Assembly (NCBI RefSeq): GCF_014649035.1 | Contig: NZ_BMSG01000002.1 | Span: 186,001 to 250,000, forward strand | Length of the DNA stretch: 64,000 nt | Direction: 5' to 3' | From: Streptomyces sindenensis | GTDB lineage: Bacteria > Actinomycetota > Actinomycetes > Streptomycetales > Streptomycetaceae | Shown here: positions 15,501-25,280 of the stretch, piece by piece | How the letters are laid out: each line of letters begins with the position of its first letter | Position numbering within the stretch: the stretch's first letter is position 1 | The notes under the pieces: generated by a model | Databases searched by the model: none | The model's input: only the letters and a program-made list of their open reading frames with translations | What the model was told of the DNA's origin: nothing | Made by a program: the position numbers and the translations under genes

Positions 15501-17190
15501 ACACCACCGTCGTCCCGCCGCCGTCCTCCCCCATGCCCGGCTCGATCCGGCTCGCCCCGCCCAGGGACTCGGCCCGGCGGGCCAGGTTGCGCAGTCCGCT
15601 GCGGCGTCCGCCCTCCGGGACGCCCACCCCGTCGTCGGCGACCGAGAGCCGTACCGCGGCCCGGCCGTCCGCCAGCGTCACCGTCGCGTCGACGACCACA
15701 TCGATCAGCGACGCCTCCGCGTGCCGGAACGCGTTGGAGAGGGCCTCGCGCAACGCGGCGACCAGGTTCTTGCCCGTCAGCTCGCCGACGAGCGAGTCCA
15801 CCGGGCCCAAGAAGCGGTGCGAGGGCTTGAAGCCGAGCGGGACGGCCGCCATGTTGATCTCCCGCAGCACCCGGGTACGCAGCCCCGAGGGGGCCTCGGC
15901 CGGCTCCTGCTGGAGCGCGAAGATCGCCGTACGGATCTCCTGGATGGTCACATCCAGCTCGTCGACCGCCCGGCCGACACCGGTCCGCACCTCCGGCACC
16001 ACCGATCTGCGCTGGGCGCTCTCCAGCATCATCCCGGTGGCGAACAGCCGCTGGATGACCAGGTCGTGGAGGTCGCGGGCGATCCGGTCGCGGTCCTCGT
16101 ACACCGCGAGCCGCTCCCGGTCCCGCTGCGCCTCGGCCATCATCAGCGCCAGCGCCGCCTGGGAGGCGAACTGCGTGGCGAGGGTCCGCTCGGCCTCCGT
16201 GAACGGGCGCGCGCCCCGGGCGCGGGGAGTGGCCAGCGCGCCGAGCACCCGGCCGCCGCTCTGGAGCGGCAGCAGCATGCTGGGGCCGAACCGGTCGGCC
16301 AGCCGGGTCACCATCCGGCTGTCGGAGGCCGAGTCGTCGATGAACACCGCCTCGCCCGCGAGGAGTTTCGCCGCCACCGCGCTCCGGCCCGGAATGATCA
16401 CCCCGAGCGAGGACGAGGGGTCGTCGGACGACACGGCGACGATCTCCAGACCGCCCTCCTCGGCGGGCAGCAGCACGATCCCGGCGGCGGCGTCCGCGAG
16501 CCGGCGGGCCTGTTCGGCGACCACGGACAGGGCCTCGTCGGCGTCCCCGCCCGACAGAAGCGCCGTCGTGACCGCCACCGACCCGTCGATCCAGTGCTCC
16601 CGCTGGCGCGCCGCCTCGTACAGCCGGGCGTTGCCGATGGCGATCCCGGCCTCCGTGGCCAGCACCCGGACCATGTGGAGGTCGTAGTCGCTGAACTCCG
16701 CGCCGCCGTGCTTCTCGGTCAGGTAGAGGTTGCCGAAGATCTCCCCCTGGACCCGGATGGGCACCCCGAGGAAGGACCGCATCCGGGGGTGGCCCGGCGG
16801 GAACCCGGCGGAGCGCGGGTCGGTGGACAGATCGGCCAGCCGGACCGGGGCGGGGTCGTGGATCAGCGCGCCGAGCAGGCCCCGGTGGCCGTCGGGCCGT
16901 CGCCCGATCTCCTCGGCCACGTCCTGCGGAACGCCGTGGGTGACGAAGTCCGAAAGCCCCTCACCCCGGTCGTCGACGACGCCGATGGCCGCGTACCGGG
17001 CGTGGGCCAGCTCGGCGGCCGTCTCGCAGATCCGGTCCAGGGTGGAGTGCAGCTCCAGCCCCGCGCCGACGGACCGCATCGCCTCCAGGAGCTGCGGCAC
17101 CCGCGCGGTCAGCTCGGTGGACAGCCCCTGAAGGCTGCGGGTGGCCCGGGTGGCGGCGTCGAGGGAGTCCTTCGGGTCGGGCTCTGCCAT
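15484..17190 (-). CDS. GAF-domain sensor histidine kinase
   Basis: 568 residues, cytoplasmic, no membrane segment. Two GAF domains (about 45-195 and 210-350) are followed by a HisKA_3 dimerisation helix with phospho-acceptor His375 in RIARDLHDLVIQRLF and a HATPase domain with DDGVGVP and SGLRNLARRAE. It resembles the mycobacterial DevS/DosT and Streptomyces relatives that sense redox or gases through GAF domains. No response regulator gene is adjacent, so it is orphan here. It lies downstream of cydDC in the same direction with a 149-base gap, which fits a role in respiration or oxygen response. Confidence 0.9.
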   Translation of the reverse strand: MAEPDPKDSLDAATRATRSLQGLSTELTARVPQLLEAMRSVGAGLELHSTLDRICETAAELAHARYAAIGVVDDRGEGLSDFVTHGVPQDVAEEIGRRPDGHRGLLGALIHDPAPVRLADLSTDPRSAGFPPGHPRMRSFLGVPIRVQGEIFGNLYLTEKHGGAEFSDYDLHMVRVLATEAGIAIGNARLYEAARQREHWIDGSVAVTTALLSGGDADEALSVVAEQARRLADAAAGIVLLPAEEGGLEIVAVSSDDPSSSLGVIIPGRSAVAAKLLAGEAVFIDDSASDSRMVTRLADRFGPSMLLPLQSGGRVLGALATPRARGARPFTEAERTLATQFASQAALALMMAEAQRDRERLAVYEDRDRIARDLHDLVIQRLFATGMMLESAQRRSVVPEVRTGVGRAVDELDVTIQEIRTAIFALQQEPAEAPSGLRTRVLREINMAAVPLGFKPSHRFLGPVDSLVGELTGKNLVAALREALSNAFRHAEASLIDVVVDATVTLADGRAAVRLSVADDGVGVPEGGRRSGLRNLARRAESLGGASRIEPGMGEDGGGTTVVWEAPL

Positions 17191-17339
17191 GACCTGAGCC
17201 TAGTAAGTGCCGATAAGGGACGAAAGTCGGAAATGCGCCCGATGGCCGGAAGGCCGACACCCTCCCGCCACACCGCCTGCCCGGCCCCACGGCAGGAAGG
17301 GCGACGGCCGCCCGGCGCCCGCCTGCGTCCTCCATCGCC

Positions 17340-20300
17340 CTACACCGCCGCTCCCACCGTCTCGCGTTCGCGCTCCAGCATGCGGCGCAGCGGCCCGTCC
17401 CCGGTGGCCAGTTCGGCGTACGGGCCGCGCTGGACGACCCGGCCCGCGTCCAGCACCAGCACCTCGTCGACCGCCTCCAGACCGGTCAGCCGGTGAGTGA
17501 TCAGAACCGTCGCACGCCCCCGGGTCGCGGCCAGCAGATCGGCGGTGAGGGCGTCGGCGGTCGGCAGGTCGAGGTGTTCGGCGGGCTCGTCCAGGACGAG
17601 AACGGGGAAGTCGGCGAGGAGCGCGCGGGCCAGGGCGAGGCGCTGGCGCTGGCCGCCGGAGAGCCGGGCGCCGTGCTCGCCGACGGCCGTGTCGAGGCCT
17701 TCCGGCAGGGCCCGCACCCAGTCCAGGAGGCGGGCCCGGGAGAGCGCGTCGCGCAGTTCGGCGTCGGTCGCCCCGGGCCGGGCCAGCCGCAGGTTCTCGC
17801 GGATCGTGCTGTCGAAGACGTGGGCGTCCTGGGCGCACAGGCCGACCGAGCGCCGGACCGTGTCCGAGTCCAGGGCGGACGCCTCGGCGCCGCCGAGCCG
17901 GTACGTCCCCGACGAGGCGTCCAGGAAGCGCAGGAGGACCTGGGCGAGCGTCGTCTTGCCCGAGCCGGAAGGTCCCACGACCGCGATGCGCCGTCCGGGC
18001 GTCAGCGTCAGGTCGAGCGAGGCCAGCGCGTCGTGCCCGGCCCCCGGGTAGCGGGCGCTCAGCGCGCGTACCTCCAGCGGGAAGGGCGAGCCGGGCTCCT
18101 CGGCCGGGGTCCGGGGCTCCTGTACGGGTACGGGGGCGTCCAGCACCTCGAACACGCGCTCCGCGCTCCGGGCGACGCGCTGGCGGTACTGCACGGCCAG
18201 CGGCAGCCCGGCGACGGCCTCGAAGGCGGCCAGCGGGGTCAGCACCACCACCGCGAGCGCGACCCCGGACAGCCGTCCGTCGTTGACGGCGGGGACGCCG
18301 ACGGCCGCGGCGGCCACCACGGTGAGCCCGCAGACGAGGGCGGAAAGACCGCCGCCCAGTGCCGTCGCGGCCGCCGCCCGGGAGGCGATCCGGGTCAGGA
18401 GGGTGTCGGCCGAGCGCAGCCGCTCCTGCCGGGCGGGCAGAGCGCCCGCGACGGTCAGTTCGGCGGTGCCACCGAGCAGGTCGGTCACCCGGGTGGCCAG
18501 GGTGGCGCGGGCGGGCGCGAGCTGACGCTCCGTACGGCGGGCGCAGGCGCCGCTGACGAGCGGGACGCCGACTCCGGCGAGCAGCAGGCCGACCGCGAGG
18601 ATCACGCCCGCCTCGGGAAGCAGCCAGCCGGTGAACCCGGCGGCGGCGGTCCCCACCACGACGGCGGTGGAGGCGGGCAGCAGCCAGCGCAGCCAGTAGT
18701 CCTGGAGCGCGTCCACATCCGCGACGAGGCGGGACAGCAGGTCCCCGCGCCGGGTGGTGCGCAGACCGGCGGGGGCGATGCGTTCGAGGCCCCGGTAGAC
18801 GGCGACGCGCAGGTGGGCGAGGAGCTTCAGCACGGCGTCGTGCGAGACGAGCCGCTCGGCGTAGCGGAAGACGGCCCGCCCGATACCGAAGGCCCGGGTC
18901 GCGGTGACCGCCATCATCAAGTACATGACCGGCGGCTCCTCGGAGGCGCGGGAGATCAGCCAGCCGGAGACCGCCATGAGCCCCACGGCCGAGCCGACGG
19001 CCAGACTGCCCAGCAGCAGGGCCAGGGCCAGTTGTCCGCGCCGGTCCCCGGCCGACGCCCGGACCCGGGCGAGCACCCGTCCCGGGCGGGTCCCGGCCGG
19101 AACGGGGGAGCCCAGGGACTCCACGGGGCGGGCGGTCGGCAGTTCGCCGCCCGCGAGCGGCTCCGGGACGGCCGGGCTTGGAGCCGCGAGACCCGCGACG
19201 AGCTCCCCGTACCCCTCCGTCCGGGCGTCGGCGCGCGGTTCCAGCGCCACCACACGGTCGGCGACCGCCAGCAGCGCCGGGCGGTGGACGACCAGCAGCA
19301 CGGTCCGCCCGGCGGCCAGCCTCCGTACGGCGTCGACGATGCCGGCCTCGCTCTCGCCGTCCAGGCTCGCGGTCGGCTCGTCCAGCAGCAGGAGCGGCCG
19401 GTCGGCGAGGAACGCCCGGGCGAGGGCGATGCGCTGGCGCTGGCCCGCGGAGAGCCCGGCGCCGTCCTCGCCGAGCACGGTCAGCATCCCGTCCGGGAGC
19501 GCGGCGACGAAGTCGTACGCGCCCGCGTCCCGCAGCGCCGCGACGACCGCCTCGTCGTCGGCGTCGGGCCGGGCGAGGCGGACGTTCTCGGCGATCGTGC
19601 CCGCGAAGAGGTGGGGGCGCTGGGGGACCCAGGCGATACGGCTCCGCCAGCGTTCGGGGTCCAGGTCCGCGAGGTCCCGCCCCCCGGCCCGAACGTGCCC
19701 CTCGTCGGGCCGGGCGAAGCCCAGGATCACGTTCAGCAGGGTGGACTTGCCGACGCCGCTCGGGCCGACCAGGGCAACGGTCTCCCCCGGCTCGACGGTG
19801 AGCGAGGCGGCGTCCAACGACGGTTCGGCGCGGCCCTCGTGGCGTACGGTCACGTCCGCCAGCTCCAGCCGCAGCACGTCCGGGGCGTCCTCGGTGCCCG
19901 AGGTGCGGGGTTCGGTCTCCAGGACCGCGAAGATCTCCTCGGCGGCCGAGAGCCCCTCGGCCGCCGCGTGGTACTGCGCCCCGACCTGGCGGATCGGCAG
20001 ATAGGCCTCCGGGGCCAGGATCAGGACCACCAGGCCGGTGTAGAGGTCGAGTTCGCCGTGGACGAGCCGCATGCCGATGGTGACGGCGACGAGGGCCACC
20101 GACAGGGTCGCCAGCAGCTCCAGCGCGAAGGAGGAGAGGAAGGCGATCCGCAGGGTGCGCAGGGTGGCCCGGCGGTAGTCGGACGTGATCGTGCGGATCG
20201 ACTCGGCCTGGGCCTTGGCCCGCCCGAAGACCTTCAGGGTCGGCAGCCCGGCGACGACGTCCAGGAAGTGCCCGGAGAGCCGGGACAGCAGCTGCCACTG

Positions 20301-20873
20301 ACGGTCCATCCGGGACTGGGTGGCCCAGCCGATCAGGATCATGAACAGCGGGATGAGCGGCAGGGTGACGACGATGATCGCCGCCGAGACCCAGTCCTCC
20401 GTGACGATCCGGGCCAGCACCGCCACCGGCACGACGACCGCGAGGCCGAGCTGTGGGAGATAGCGGGCGAAGTAGTCGTCGAGCGCGTCGATCCCCCGGG
20501 TCGCCAGCGCGACCAGCGAACCGGTGCGCTGTCCGCCCAGCCAGTCCGGCCCCAGCCGCGTGGCCCGCTCCAGGAGTCGGCCGCGCAGTTCGGACTTGAC
20601 GGCCGCGCTGGCGCGATGGGCGGCCAGCTCGGTGAGCCAGGCGACGACGGCCCGGCCGAGCGCGACCGCGGCGAGCAGCAGGAGAGGGGTGCGTAGTTCG
20701 GTGACCGTGAGCCCGTCCTCGAAACCGCCCACCACGATCTCGGCGATGAGCATCGCCTGGGCGATCACCAACAGGGCGCCGACCAGGCCGAGAGCCACCA
20801 CGGCCGCCAGGAAGAGGCGGGTGGCCCGTGCGTGGTGGAGCAGACGCGGATCGATCGGTTTCACGTGAAACAT
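17340..20873 (-). CDS. cydDC: Thiol reductant ABC exporter CydDC fusion
   Basis: 1177 residues made of two complete ABC exporter halves. The first (CydD-like, about 1-560) has six membrane segments and Walker A GPSGVGKST with signature LSAGQRQR. The second (CydC-like, about 600-1177) has another membrane domain and Walker A GPSGSGKTT with signature LSGGQRQR. In other bacteria CydDC exports glutathione or cysteine and is needed to assemble cytochrome bd; the fused form is common in actinobacteria. It is the third gene of the cydA-cydB-cydDC operon. Its first codons (MFHVKP) are a parS site. Confidence 0.95.
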   Translation of the reverse strand: MFHVKPIDPRLLHHARATRLFLAAVVALGLVGALLVIAQAMLIAEIVVGGFEDGLTVTELRTPLLLLAAVALGRAVVAWLTELAAHRASAAVKSELRGRLLERATRLGPDWLGGQRTGSLVALATRGIDALDDYFARYLPQLGLAVVVPVAVLARIVTEDWVSAAIIVVTLPLIPLFMILIGWATQSRMDRQWQLLSRLSGHFLDVVAGLPTLKVFGRAKAQAESIRTITSDYRRATLRTLRIAFLSSFALELLATLSVALVAVTIGMRLVHGELDLYTGLVVLILAPEAYLPIRQVGAQYHAAAEGLSAAEEIFAVLETEPRTSGTEDAPDVLRLELADVTVRHEGRAEPSLDAASLTVEPGETVALVGPSGVGKSTLLNVILGFARPDEGHVRAGGRDLADLDPERWRSRIAWVPQRPHLFAGTIAENVRLARPDADDEAVVAALRDAGAYDFVAALPDGMLTVLGEDGAGLSAGQRQRIALARAFLADRPLLLLDEPTASLDGESEAGIVDAVRRLAAGRTVLLVVHRPALLAVADRVVALEPRADARTEGYGELVAGLAAPSPAVPEPLAGGELPTARPVESLGSPVPAGTRPGRVLARVRASAGDRRGQLALALLLGSLAVGSAVGLMAVSGWLISRASEEPPVMYLMMAVTATRAFGIGRAVFRYAERLVSHDAVLKLLAHLRVAVYRGLERIAPAGLRTTRRGDLLSRLVADVDALQDYWLRWLLPASTAVVVGTAAAGFTGWLLPEAGVILAVGLLLAGVGVPLVSGACARRTERQLAPARATLATRVTDLLGGTAELTVAGALPARQERLRSADTLLTRIASRAAAATALGGGLSALVCGLTVVAAAAVGVPAVNDGRLSGVALAVVVLTPLAAFEAVAGLPLAVQYRQRVARSAERVFEVLDAPVPVQEPRTPAEEPGSPFPLEVRALSARYPGAGHDALASLDLTLTPGRRIAVVGPSGSGKTTLAQVLLRFLDASSGTYRLGGAEASALDSDTVRRSVGLCAQDAHVFDSTIRENLRLARPGATDAELRDALSRARLLDWVRALPEGLDTAVGEHGARLSGGQRQRLALARALLADFPVLVLDEPAEHLDLPTADALTADLLAATRGRATVLITHRLTGLEAVDEVLVLDAGRVVQRGPYAELATGDGPLRRMLERERETVGAAV
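20858..20871. other. parS site in cydDC start
   Basis: GTTTCACGTGAAAC, the perfect palindromic ParB-binding consensus of Streptomyces, overlaps the ATG and codons 2-5 of cydDC (ATG TTT CAC GTG AAA CC). Confidence 0.9.
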
Positions 20874-20951
20874 CCCCCCGGCGGGGTCGGTGAGCTCTGC
20901 GGGATCGGGAGCTGCTGCGGGCCCGGCGAGGCCCGCAGCGGCTCACCGGAG

Positions 20952-21953
20952 TCAGTGCGCGTCGGCGATGTGCTGGGTGCCGATGCGCTTGCGGAAGACC
21001 CAGTAGGTCCAGCTCTGGTAGAGCAGCACGATGGGCGTGGCGATGCCCGCGCACCAGGTCATGATCTTGAGCGTGTACGGGCTGGACGAGGCGTTGGTGA
21101 CCGTGAGGTTCCAGGCGTCGTTCAACGAGGACGGCATCACGTTCGGGAAGAGCGTCAGGAAGAGCATCGCGACCGCCGCCGCGATCGTCACGCCCGAGAA
21201 CGCGAACGACCAGCCCTCACGTCCCTTGGCGACGGCTCCGATCGCGGCCAGCAGCGACACCACCGCCACGACCAGGGCTCCCATGCTCCAGCCGTCCCCG
21301 TTGTCGGCCTGGGTCCAGAGCAGGAAGCCCAGCGCGAGGAGCGCGGTGACGGGTCCCAGCTTCAGCGCCAGGGCGCGGGCCCGGGCCCGGATGTCGCCCG
21401 CCGTCTTGAGGCCGGCGAACACCGCTCCGTGGAAGGTGAAGAGAGTGAGCGTGACGAGGCCGCCGAGGATCGCGTACGGGTTGAGGAGGTCCCAGAAGGT
21501 GCCGACGTACTCCATGTCGGCGTCGATCTTCACGCCCCGGACGATGTTCCCGAACGCCACCCCCCACAGCACGGCGGGGATCAGGGAGGTCCAGAAGATC
21601 GCGGTCTCCCAGTTCGTCTGCCACCGCTCCTCGGGCCGCTTGGCGCGGTACTCGAAGGCGACGCCCCGCACGATCAGGCAGAACAGGATGATCAGCAGCG
21701 GCAGGTAGAAGCCGGAGAAGAGAGTGGCGTACCACTCGGGGAAGGCCGCGAAGGTCGCGCCGCCCGCGGTGAGCAGCCAGACCTCGTTGCCGTCCCAGAC
21801 GGGCCCGATCGTGTTGATCAGGACCCTCTTCTCCTTGCGGTCGCGGGCCAGCAGTTTGGTGAGGACCCCGATGCCGAAGTCGAAGCCCTCCAGGAAGAAG
21901 TAGCCGGTCCAGAGGACGGCGATGAGCACGAACCAGACGTCGTGGAGTTCCAT
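20952..21953 (-). CDS. cydB: Cytochrome bd ubiquinol oxidase subunit II
   Basis: 333 residues, a membrane protein with about eight to nine hydrophobic segments, beginning MELHDVWFVLIAVLWTGYFF with FLEGFDFGIG typical of CydB. With CydA it forms the high-affinity menaquinol oxidase used at low oxygen. It starts 18 bases after the cydA stop, in the same operon. Confidence 0.96.
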   Translation of the reverse strand: MELHDVWFVLIAVLWTGYFFLEGFDFGIGVLTKLLARDRKEKRVLINTIGPVWDGNEVWLLTAGGATFAAFPEWYATLFSGFYLPLLIILFCLIVRGVAFEYRAKRPEERWQTNWETAIFWTSLIPAVLWGVAFGNIVRGVKIDADMEYVGTFWDLLNPYAILGGLVTLTLFTFHGAVFAGLKTAGDIRARARALALKLGPVTALLALGFLLWTQADNGDGWSMGALVVAVVSLLAAIGAVAKGREGWSFAFSGVTIAAAVAMLFLTLFPNVMPSSLNDAWNLTVTNASSSPYTLKIMTWCAGIATPIVLLYQSWTYWVFRKRIGTQHIADAH

Positions 21954-21971
21954 CTCTCAGCTCCTGTGTGC

Positions 21972-23483
21972 TCAGTACGAGAAGGCCATCGGCCGGTCGG
22001 CGTCTGCGTCGTCGTGGCCGCCGATCTTCGTGGGCGGGTTGAGGTCGTCCTCGGTGAGTTCCGGCGGCCCGGCCTTGATGTACTTCACGAGCAGCTTCAC
22101 CTCGATCACGGCGAGCACCGCGTACAGCAGGGTGAAGACGATCATCGAGGTGAGGACCTCGCCCTGCGAGACACCGGGGGAGACCCCGGCACGCGTCTCC
22201 AGCACTCCGTAGACCACCCACGGCTGGCGGCCCATCTCGGTGAAGATCCAGCCCCAGGAGTTGGCGATCAGCGGGAAGAGCAGGGTCCAGAGCGCGACGA
22301 GCCAGTAGAGCTTGGTGAGCCTCGGGCTCAGCGCCTTGTTCCGGAACAGGACCAGATGCGGCACCTCGTCCTCACCGGTCCGCAGCGCCGGTGGCAGCAG
22401 GAACTTCTTCCGGGTCAGCCAGAGCCCCAGGAGGCCGAGTCCGAAGGAGGCCATCCCGAAGCCGATCATCCACCGGAAGCTCCAGAACGCGACCGGGATG
22501 TTGGGCCGGTAGTCGCCGGGCCCGTACTTCTCCTGCGACTCCTTGTTGATGTCGTTGATGCCGGGGACATAGGAGTTCGGGTCGTTGTTGGCGAGGAAGG
22601 ACAGCACCCCGGGCAGCGAGATCTCCACGGAGTTGTGGCCCTCGCTGACGTCCCCGTACGCGAATATCGAGAAGGGCGCCCGCTCCTGGCCGTCCCACAG
22701 CGCCTCGGCGGCGGCCATCTTCATCGGCTGCTGCCGGAACATGACCTTGGCGAGGCTGTCGCCGCTGACGGCGGTGAGCAGTCCGGCGACCACGACGGTG
22801 ATCAGCCCCAGACGGAGCGAGGTCCGCATCACCGGGATGTGCTTCTTGCGCGCCAGGTGGAACGCGGCGATACCGACCATGAAGGCCCCGCCGACCAGGA
22901 ACGCCGCCGTGATGGTGTGGAAGAACTGGGTGACCGCGGTGTCCTGGGTGAGCACCCGCCAGAAGTCGGTGAGCTCGGCGCGGCCGCGCTCCTCGTTGAT
23001 CCGGTAGCCCACCGGGTGCTGCATCCAGGAGTTGGCCGCCAGGATGAAGTAGGCGGAGAGGATCGTGCCGATCGAGACCATCCACATGCAGGCCAGGTGG
23101 ATCTTCTTCGGCAGCTTGTCCCAGCCGAAGATCCACAGCCCGATGAAGGTGGACTCGAAGAAGAAGGCGATCAGCGCCTCGAAGGCGAGCGGAGCGCCGA
23201 AGATGTCGCCGACGAAGCGCGAGTAGTCGGACCAGTTCATCCCGAACTGGAACTCCTGGACGATGCCCGTGACGACGCCCATGGCGATGTTGATCAGGAA
23301 CAGCTTGCCCCAGAACTTGGTCGCCCTGAGGTACTTCTCCTTCTCCGTCCGCACCCAGGCCGTCTGCAGGCCGGCGGTGAGCGCGGCGAGCGAGATCGTC
23401 AGAGGGACGAAGAGGAAGTGGTAGACGGTGGTGATGCCGAACTGCCATCGCGCCAGGGTCTCCGGCGCCAGAGCTAGGTCCAC
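21972..23483 (-). CDS. cydA: Cytochrome bd ubiquinol oxidase subunit I
   Basis: 503 residues; the haem-bearing subunit. The N-terminal TTVYHFLFVPLTI contains the conserved His ligand region; further hydrophobic segments follow. The start is GTG at 23481-23483 with AAGGAG about 9 bases upstream. First gene of cydA-cydB-cydDC; a perfect Rex operator lies 85-101 bases upstream of the start, so expression should rise when NADH is high (low oxygen). Confidence 0.96.
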   Translation of the reverse strand: MDLALAPETLARWQFGITTVYHFLFVPLTISLAALTAGLQTAWVRTEKEKYLRATKFWGKLFLINIAMGVVTGIVQEFQFGMNWSDYSRFVGDIFGAPLAFEALIAFFFESTFIGLWIFGWDKLPKKIHLACMWMVSIGTILSAYFILAANSWMQHPVGYRINEERGRAELTDFWRVLTQDTAVTQFFHTITAAFLVGGAFMVGIAAFHLARKKHIPVMRTSLRLGLITVVVAGLLTAVSGDSLAKVMFRQQPMKMAAAEALWDGQERAPFSIFAYGDVSEGHNSVEISLPGVLSFLANNDPNSYVPGINDINKESQEKYGPGDYRPNIPVAFWSFRWMIGFGMASFGLGLLGLWLTRKKFLLPPALRTGEDEVPHLVLFRNKALSPRLTKLYWLVALWTLLFPLIANSWGWIFTEMGRQPWVVYGVLETRAGVSPGVSQGEVLTSMIVFTLLYAVLAVIEVKLLVKYIKAGPPELTEDDLNPPTKIGGHDDADADRPMAFSY

Positions 23484-23568
23484 GTCGTCAGTCTCCTTAC
23501 ATCGCCGTGGTCATCCCGGCACTATGCCCCTTTGATCCCCCTGATTGCGGGAGGAAACAGGGCACGCT

Positions 23569-23584
23569 TGTGAACGCGTTCACA
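23569..23584. promoter_or_regulatory. Rex operator (ROP) upstream of cydA
   Basis: TGTGAACGCGTTCACA, a 16-bp perfect inverted repeat, equals the site bound by the NADH-sensing repressor Rex in S. coelicolor, where it controls the cyd operon. The rex gene itself is not in this window. Confidence 0.9.
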
Positions 23585-23696
23585 TTCACAAGCAATTATG
23601 GCGCACACACTTTCGGAGCCTTCGCCGGGGGTACCCCTTTTCGGCCACCTGCCCCGTGCTATCGCCTGTTGCCGCCGGCACCCGGCCCGACAGAAA

Positions 23697-23733
23697 GGGG
23701 CCCCGGACCTCGTCGATCGAGGTCCGGGGCCCC
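23697..23733. terminator. Strong hairpin between cydA and hisC
   Basis: A perfect 16-bp stem (23697-23712 with 23718-23733) around a five-base loop TCGAT. With the next hairpin it separates the hisC transcript from the cyd promoter region. Confidence 0.8.
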
Positions 23734-23760
23734 ACCCGGTCGTATCGGCGGCGCGCCGAG

Positions 23761-23787
23761 GCCCTGCCGTCAGACCGACGGCAGGGC
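23761..23787 (-). terminator. hisC terminator hairpin
   Basis: GCCCTGCCGTC (23761-23771) pairs with GACGGCAGGGC (23777-23787) around a five-base loop, just 9 bases beyond the hisC stop. Confidence 0.8.
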
Positions 23788-23795
23788 CCAACGCC

Positions 23796-24875
23796 CTACA
23801 GCTCCGCGCGGAACGCCTCCGCCGCCTTGAGGAACAGGTCGTTCCCCTCGGTCTCGCCGATCGTGACCCGTACGCCCTCGCCCGCGAACGGGCGGACGAC
23901 CACACCGGCCCGCTCACAGGCCCCCGCGAAGTCGAGGGTCCGCTCGCCGAGCCGCAGCCAGACGAAATTCGCGTGCGACTCCGGCACCGTCCAGCCCTGG
24001 CGCGCCAGCTCCGCGCTCACCCGGGCGCGCTCGGCGACCAGCGAGCCGACCCGGCCCAGCAGCTCGTCCTCGGCGCGGAGCGAGGCCACGGCCGCGTCCT
24101 GGGCGAGCTGGCTCACGCCGAAGGGGACGGCGGTCTTGCGCAGCGCCGCGGCCACCGGCTCGTGCGCCACGGCGAACCCGACCCGCAGCCCGGCCAGGCC
24201 GTACGCCTTGGAGAAGGTCCGCAGCACGGCCACATTGGGCCGGTCACGGTAGATCTCGATGCCGTCGGGTACGTCGGCGTCGCGGATGAACTCCTTGTAC
24301 GCCTCGTCCAGCACCACCAGGACATCGCTCGGCACCCGGTCGAGGAACCGTTCCAGCTCGGCCCGGCGCACCACCGTGCCGGTGGGGTTGTTGGGGTTGC
24401 AGACGAAGATCAGCCGGGTCCGGTCGGTGATCGCCTCCGCCATCGCGTCGAGGTCGTGCACATCCCCCGCGGTCAACGGCACCTTGACCGAGGTCGCGCC
24501 GCTGACCTGGGTGATGATCGGGTACGCCTCGAAGGACCGCCAGGCGTAGATGACCTCGTCACCGGGGCCGGAGGTGGCCTGGAGCAGCTGCTGGGCCACC
24601 CCCACCGACCCCGTTCCGGTGGCGAGGTGCGCCAGGGGCACACCGAAACGCTCGGCCAGCGCGTTCATCAGGCCGGTGCACGCCATGTCCGGGTAGCGGT
24701 TGAAGTTCCCCGCGGCGGCGAGCGCCGACTCCAGCACGCCCGGCAGCGGGGGATAGGGGTTCTCGTTGGAGGACAGCTTGTACGCGACCGGTCCGCCGGC
24801 CGCCGCGGGCTTGCCCGGCACATAGGCGGGAACGCCGTCCAGCTCGGCGCGCAGCTTGGGGCTCGTCTCGCTCAC
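23796..24875 (-). CDS. hisC: Histidinol-phosphate aminotransferase-like protein
   Basis: 359 residues, fold-type I PLP enzyme. [12 protein letters not shown] near residue 30, [21 protein letters not shown], and the PLP lysine in [16 protein letters not shown] are all present, with the C-terminal Arg region [12 protein letters not shown]. It stands apart from any other his gene, so it is probably the second copy seen in many Streptomyces, and may serve as aromatic aminotransferase. Transcribed alone, ended by two hairpins. Confidence 0.9.
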   Translation of the reverse strand: MSETSPKLRAELDGVPAYVPGKPAAAGGPVAYKLSSNENPYPPLPGVLESALAAAGNFNRYPDMACTGLMNALAERFGVPLAHLATGTGSVGVAQQLLQATSGPGDEVIYAWRSFEAYPIITQVSGATSVKVPLTAGDVHDLDAMAEAITDRTRLIFVCNPNNPTGTVVRRAELERFLDRVPSDVLVVLDEAYKEFIRDADVPDGIEIYRDRPNVAVLRTFSKAYGLAGLRVGFAVAHEPVAAALRKTAVPFGVSQLAQDAAVASLRAEDELLGRVGSLVAERARVSAELARQGWTVPESHANFVWLRLGERTLDFAGACERAGVVVRPFAGEGVRVTIGETEGNDLFLKAAEAFRAEL

Positions 24876-25280
24876 CGCAGGTCCTCCTCGACCGTCCGTT
24901 CACAGCAATACTGCACACCTTATGAGGATTGGGCCCCGCTGCGAATGGCCCGAGCGGGAAATCGACCGCAGTGCCCGGGAATGGGACCTCGCCCGGGGCC
25001 GGTCCGGGGGCCGCGCCCGGGGGAGCGTTTCCGGTTCCGGCGCGCGCCGGTGGCTCGCGCCGTGGCGCGCGTCCCCCGAAGTGGTGAGTTGAGACCTCTT
25101 CGAGACATCACACATTCAGCAGGCTGCCACCCTTCAATACCTGATACATGCATGCAATAACCTTCAACTGCCTTGCATTGCAAGGGATTTGATGGGGTGT
25201 GACCTTGCAGAAACGTGCCTGTCAACGTGCGCATATGCGACCGGACCGACCACCCCTCGGAGCCCTACTATCGGCTCGCC
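24876..25280. other. Divergent region between hisC and lacI-type gene
   Basis: About 400 bases. The left part is very G+C-rich without visible signals. The right part (25120-25215) is A+T-richer and holds a 15-bp palindrome and related half sites, probably the operator and promoter of the LacI-type gene. Confidence 0.5.
25171..25185. promoter_or_regulatory. Putative LacI-type operator
   Basis: CCTTGCATTGCAAGG is a perfect 7-1-7 inverted repeat. A further half site CCTTGCA is at 25203-25209, and TGCATGCAAT at 25147-25156 is related. It lies about 100 bases upstream of the LacI-family gene, the usual place for autoregulation. Confidence 0.6.

Noticed and set aside
17493..20696. Open frame of over 1000 codons opposite cydDC
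   Set aside because: Composition is Gly/Arg/Gln-rich without domains; a shadow of the real cydDC frame.
20832..23477. Long plus-strand open frame opposite cydA/cydB
   Set aside because: Shadow of two well-supported genes on the minus strand.
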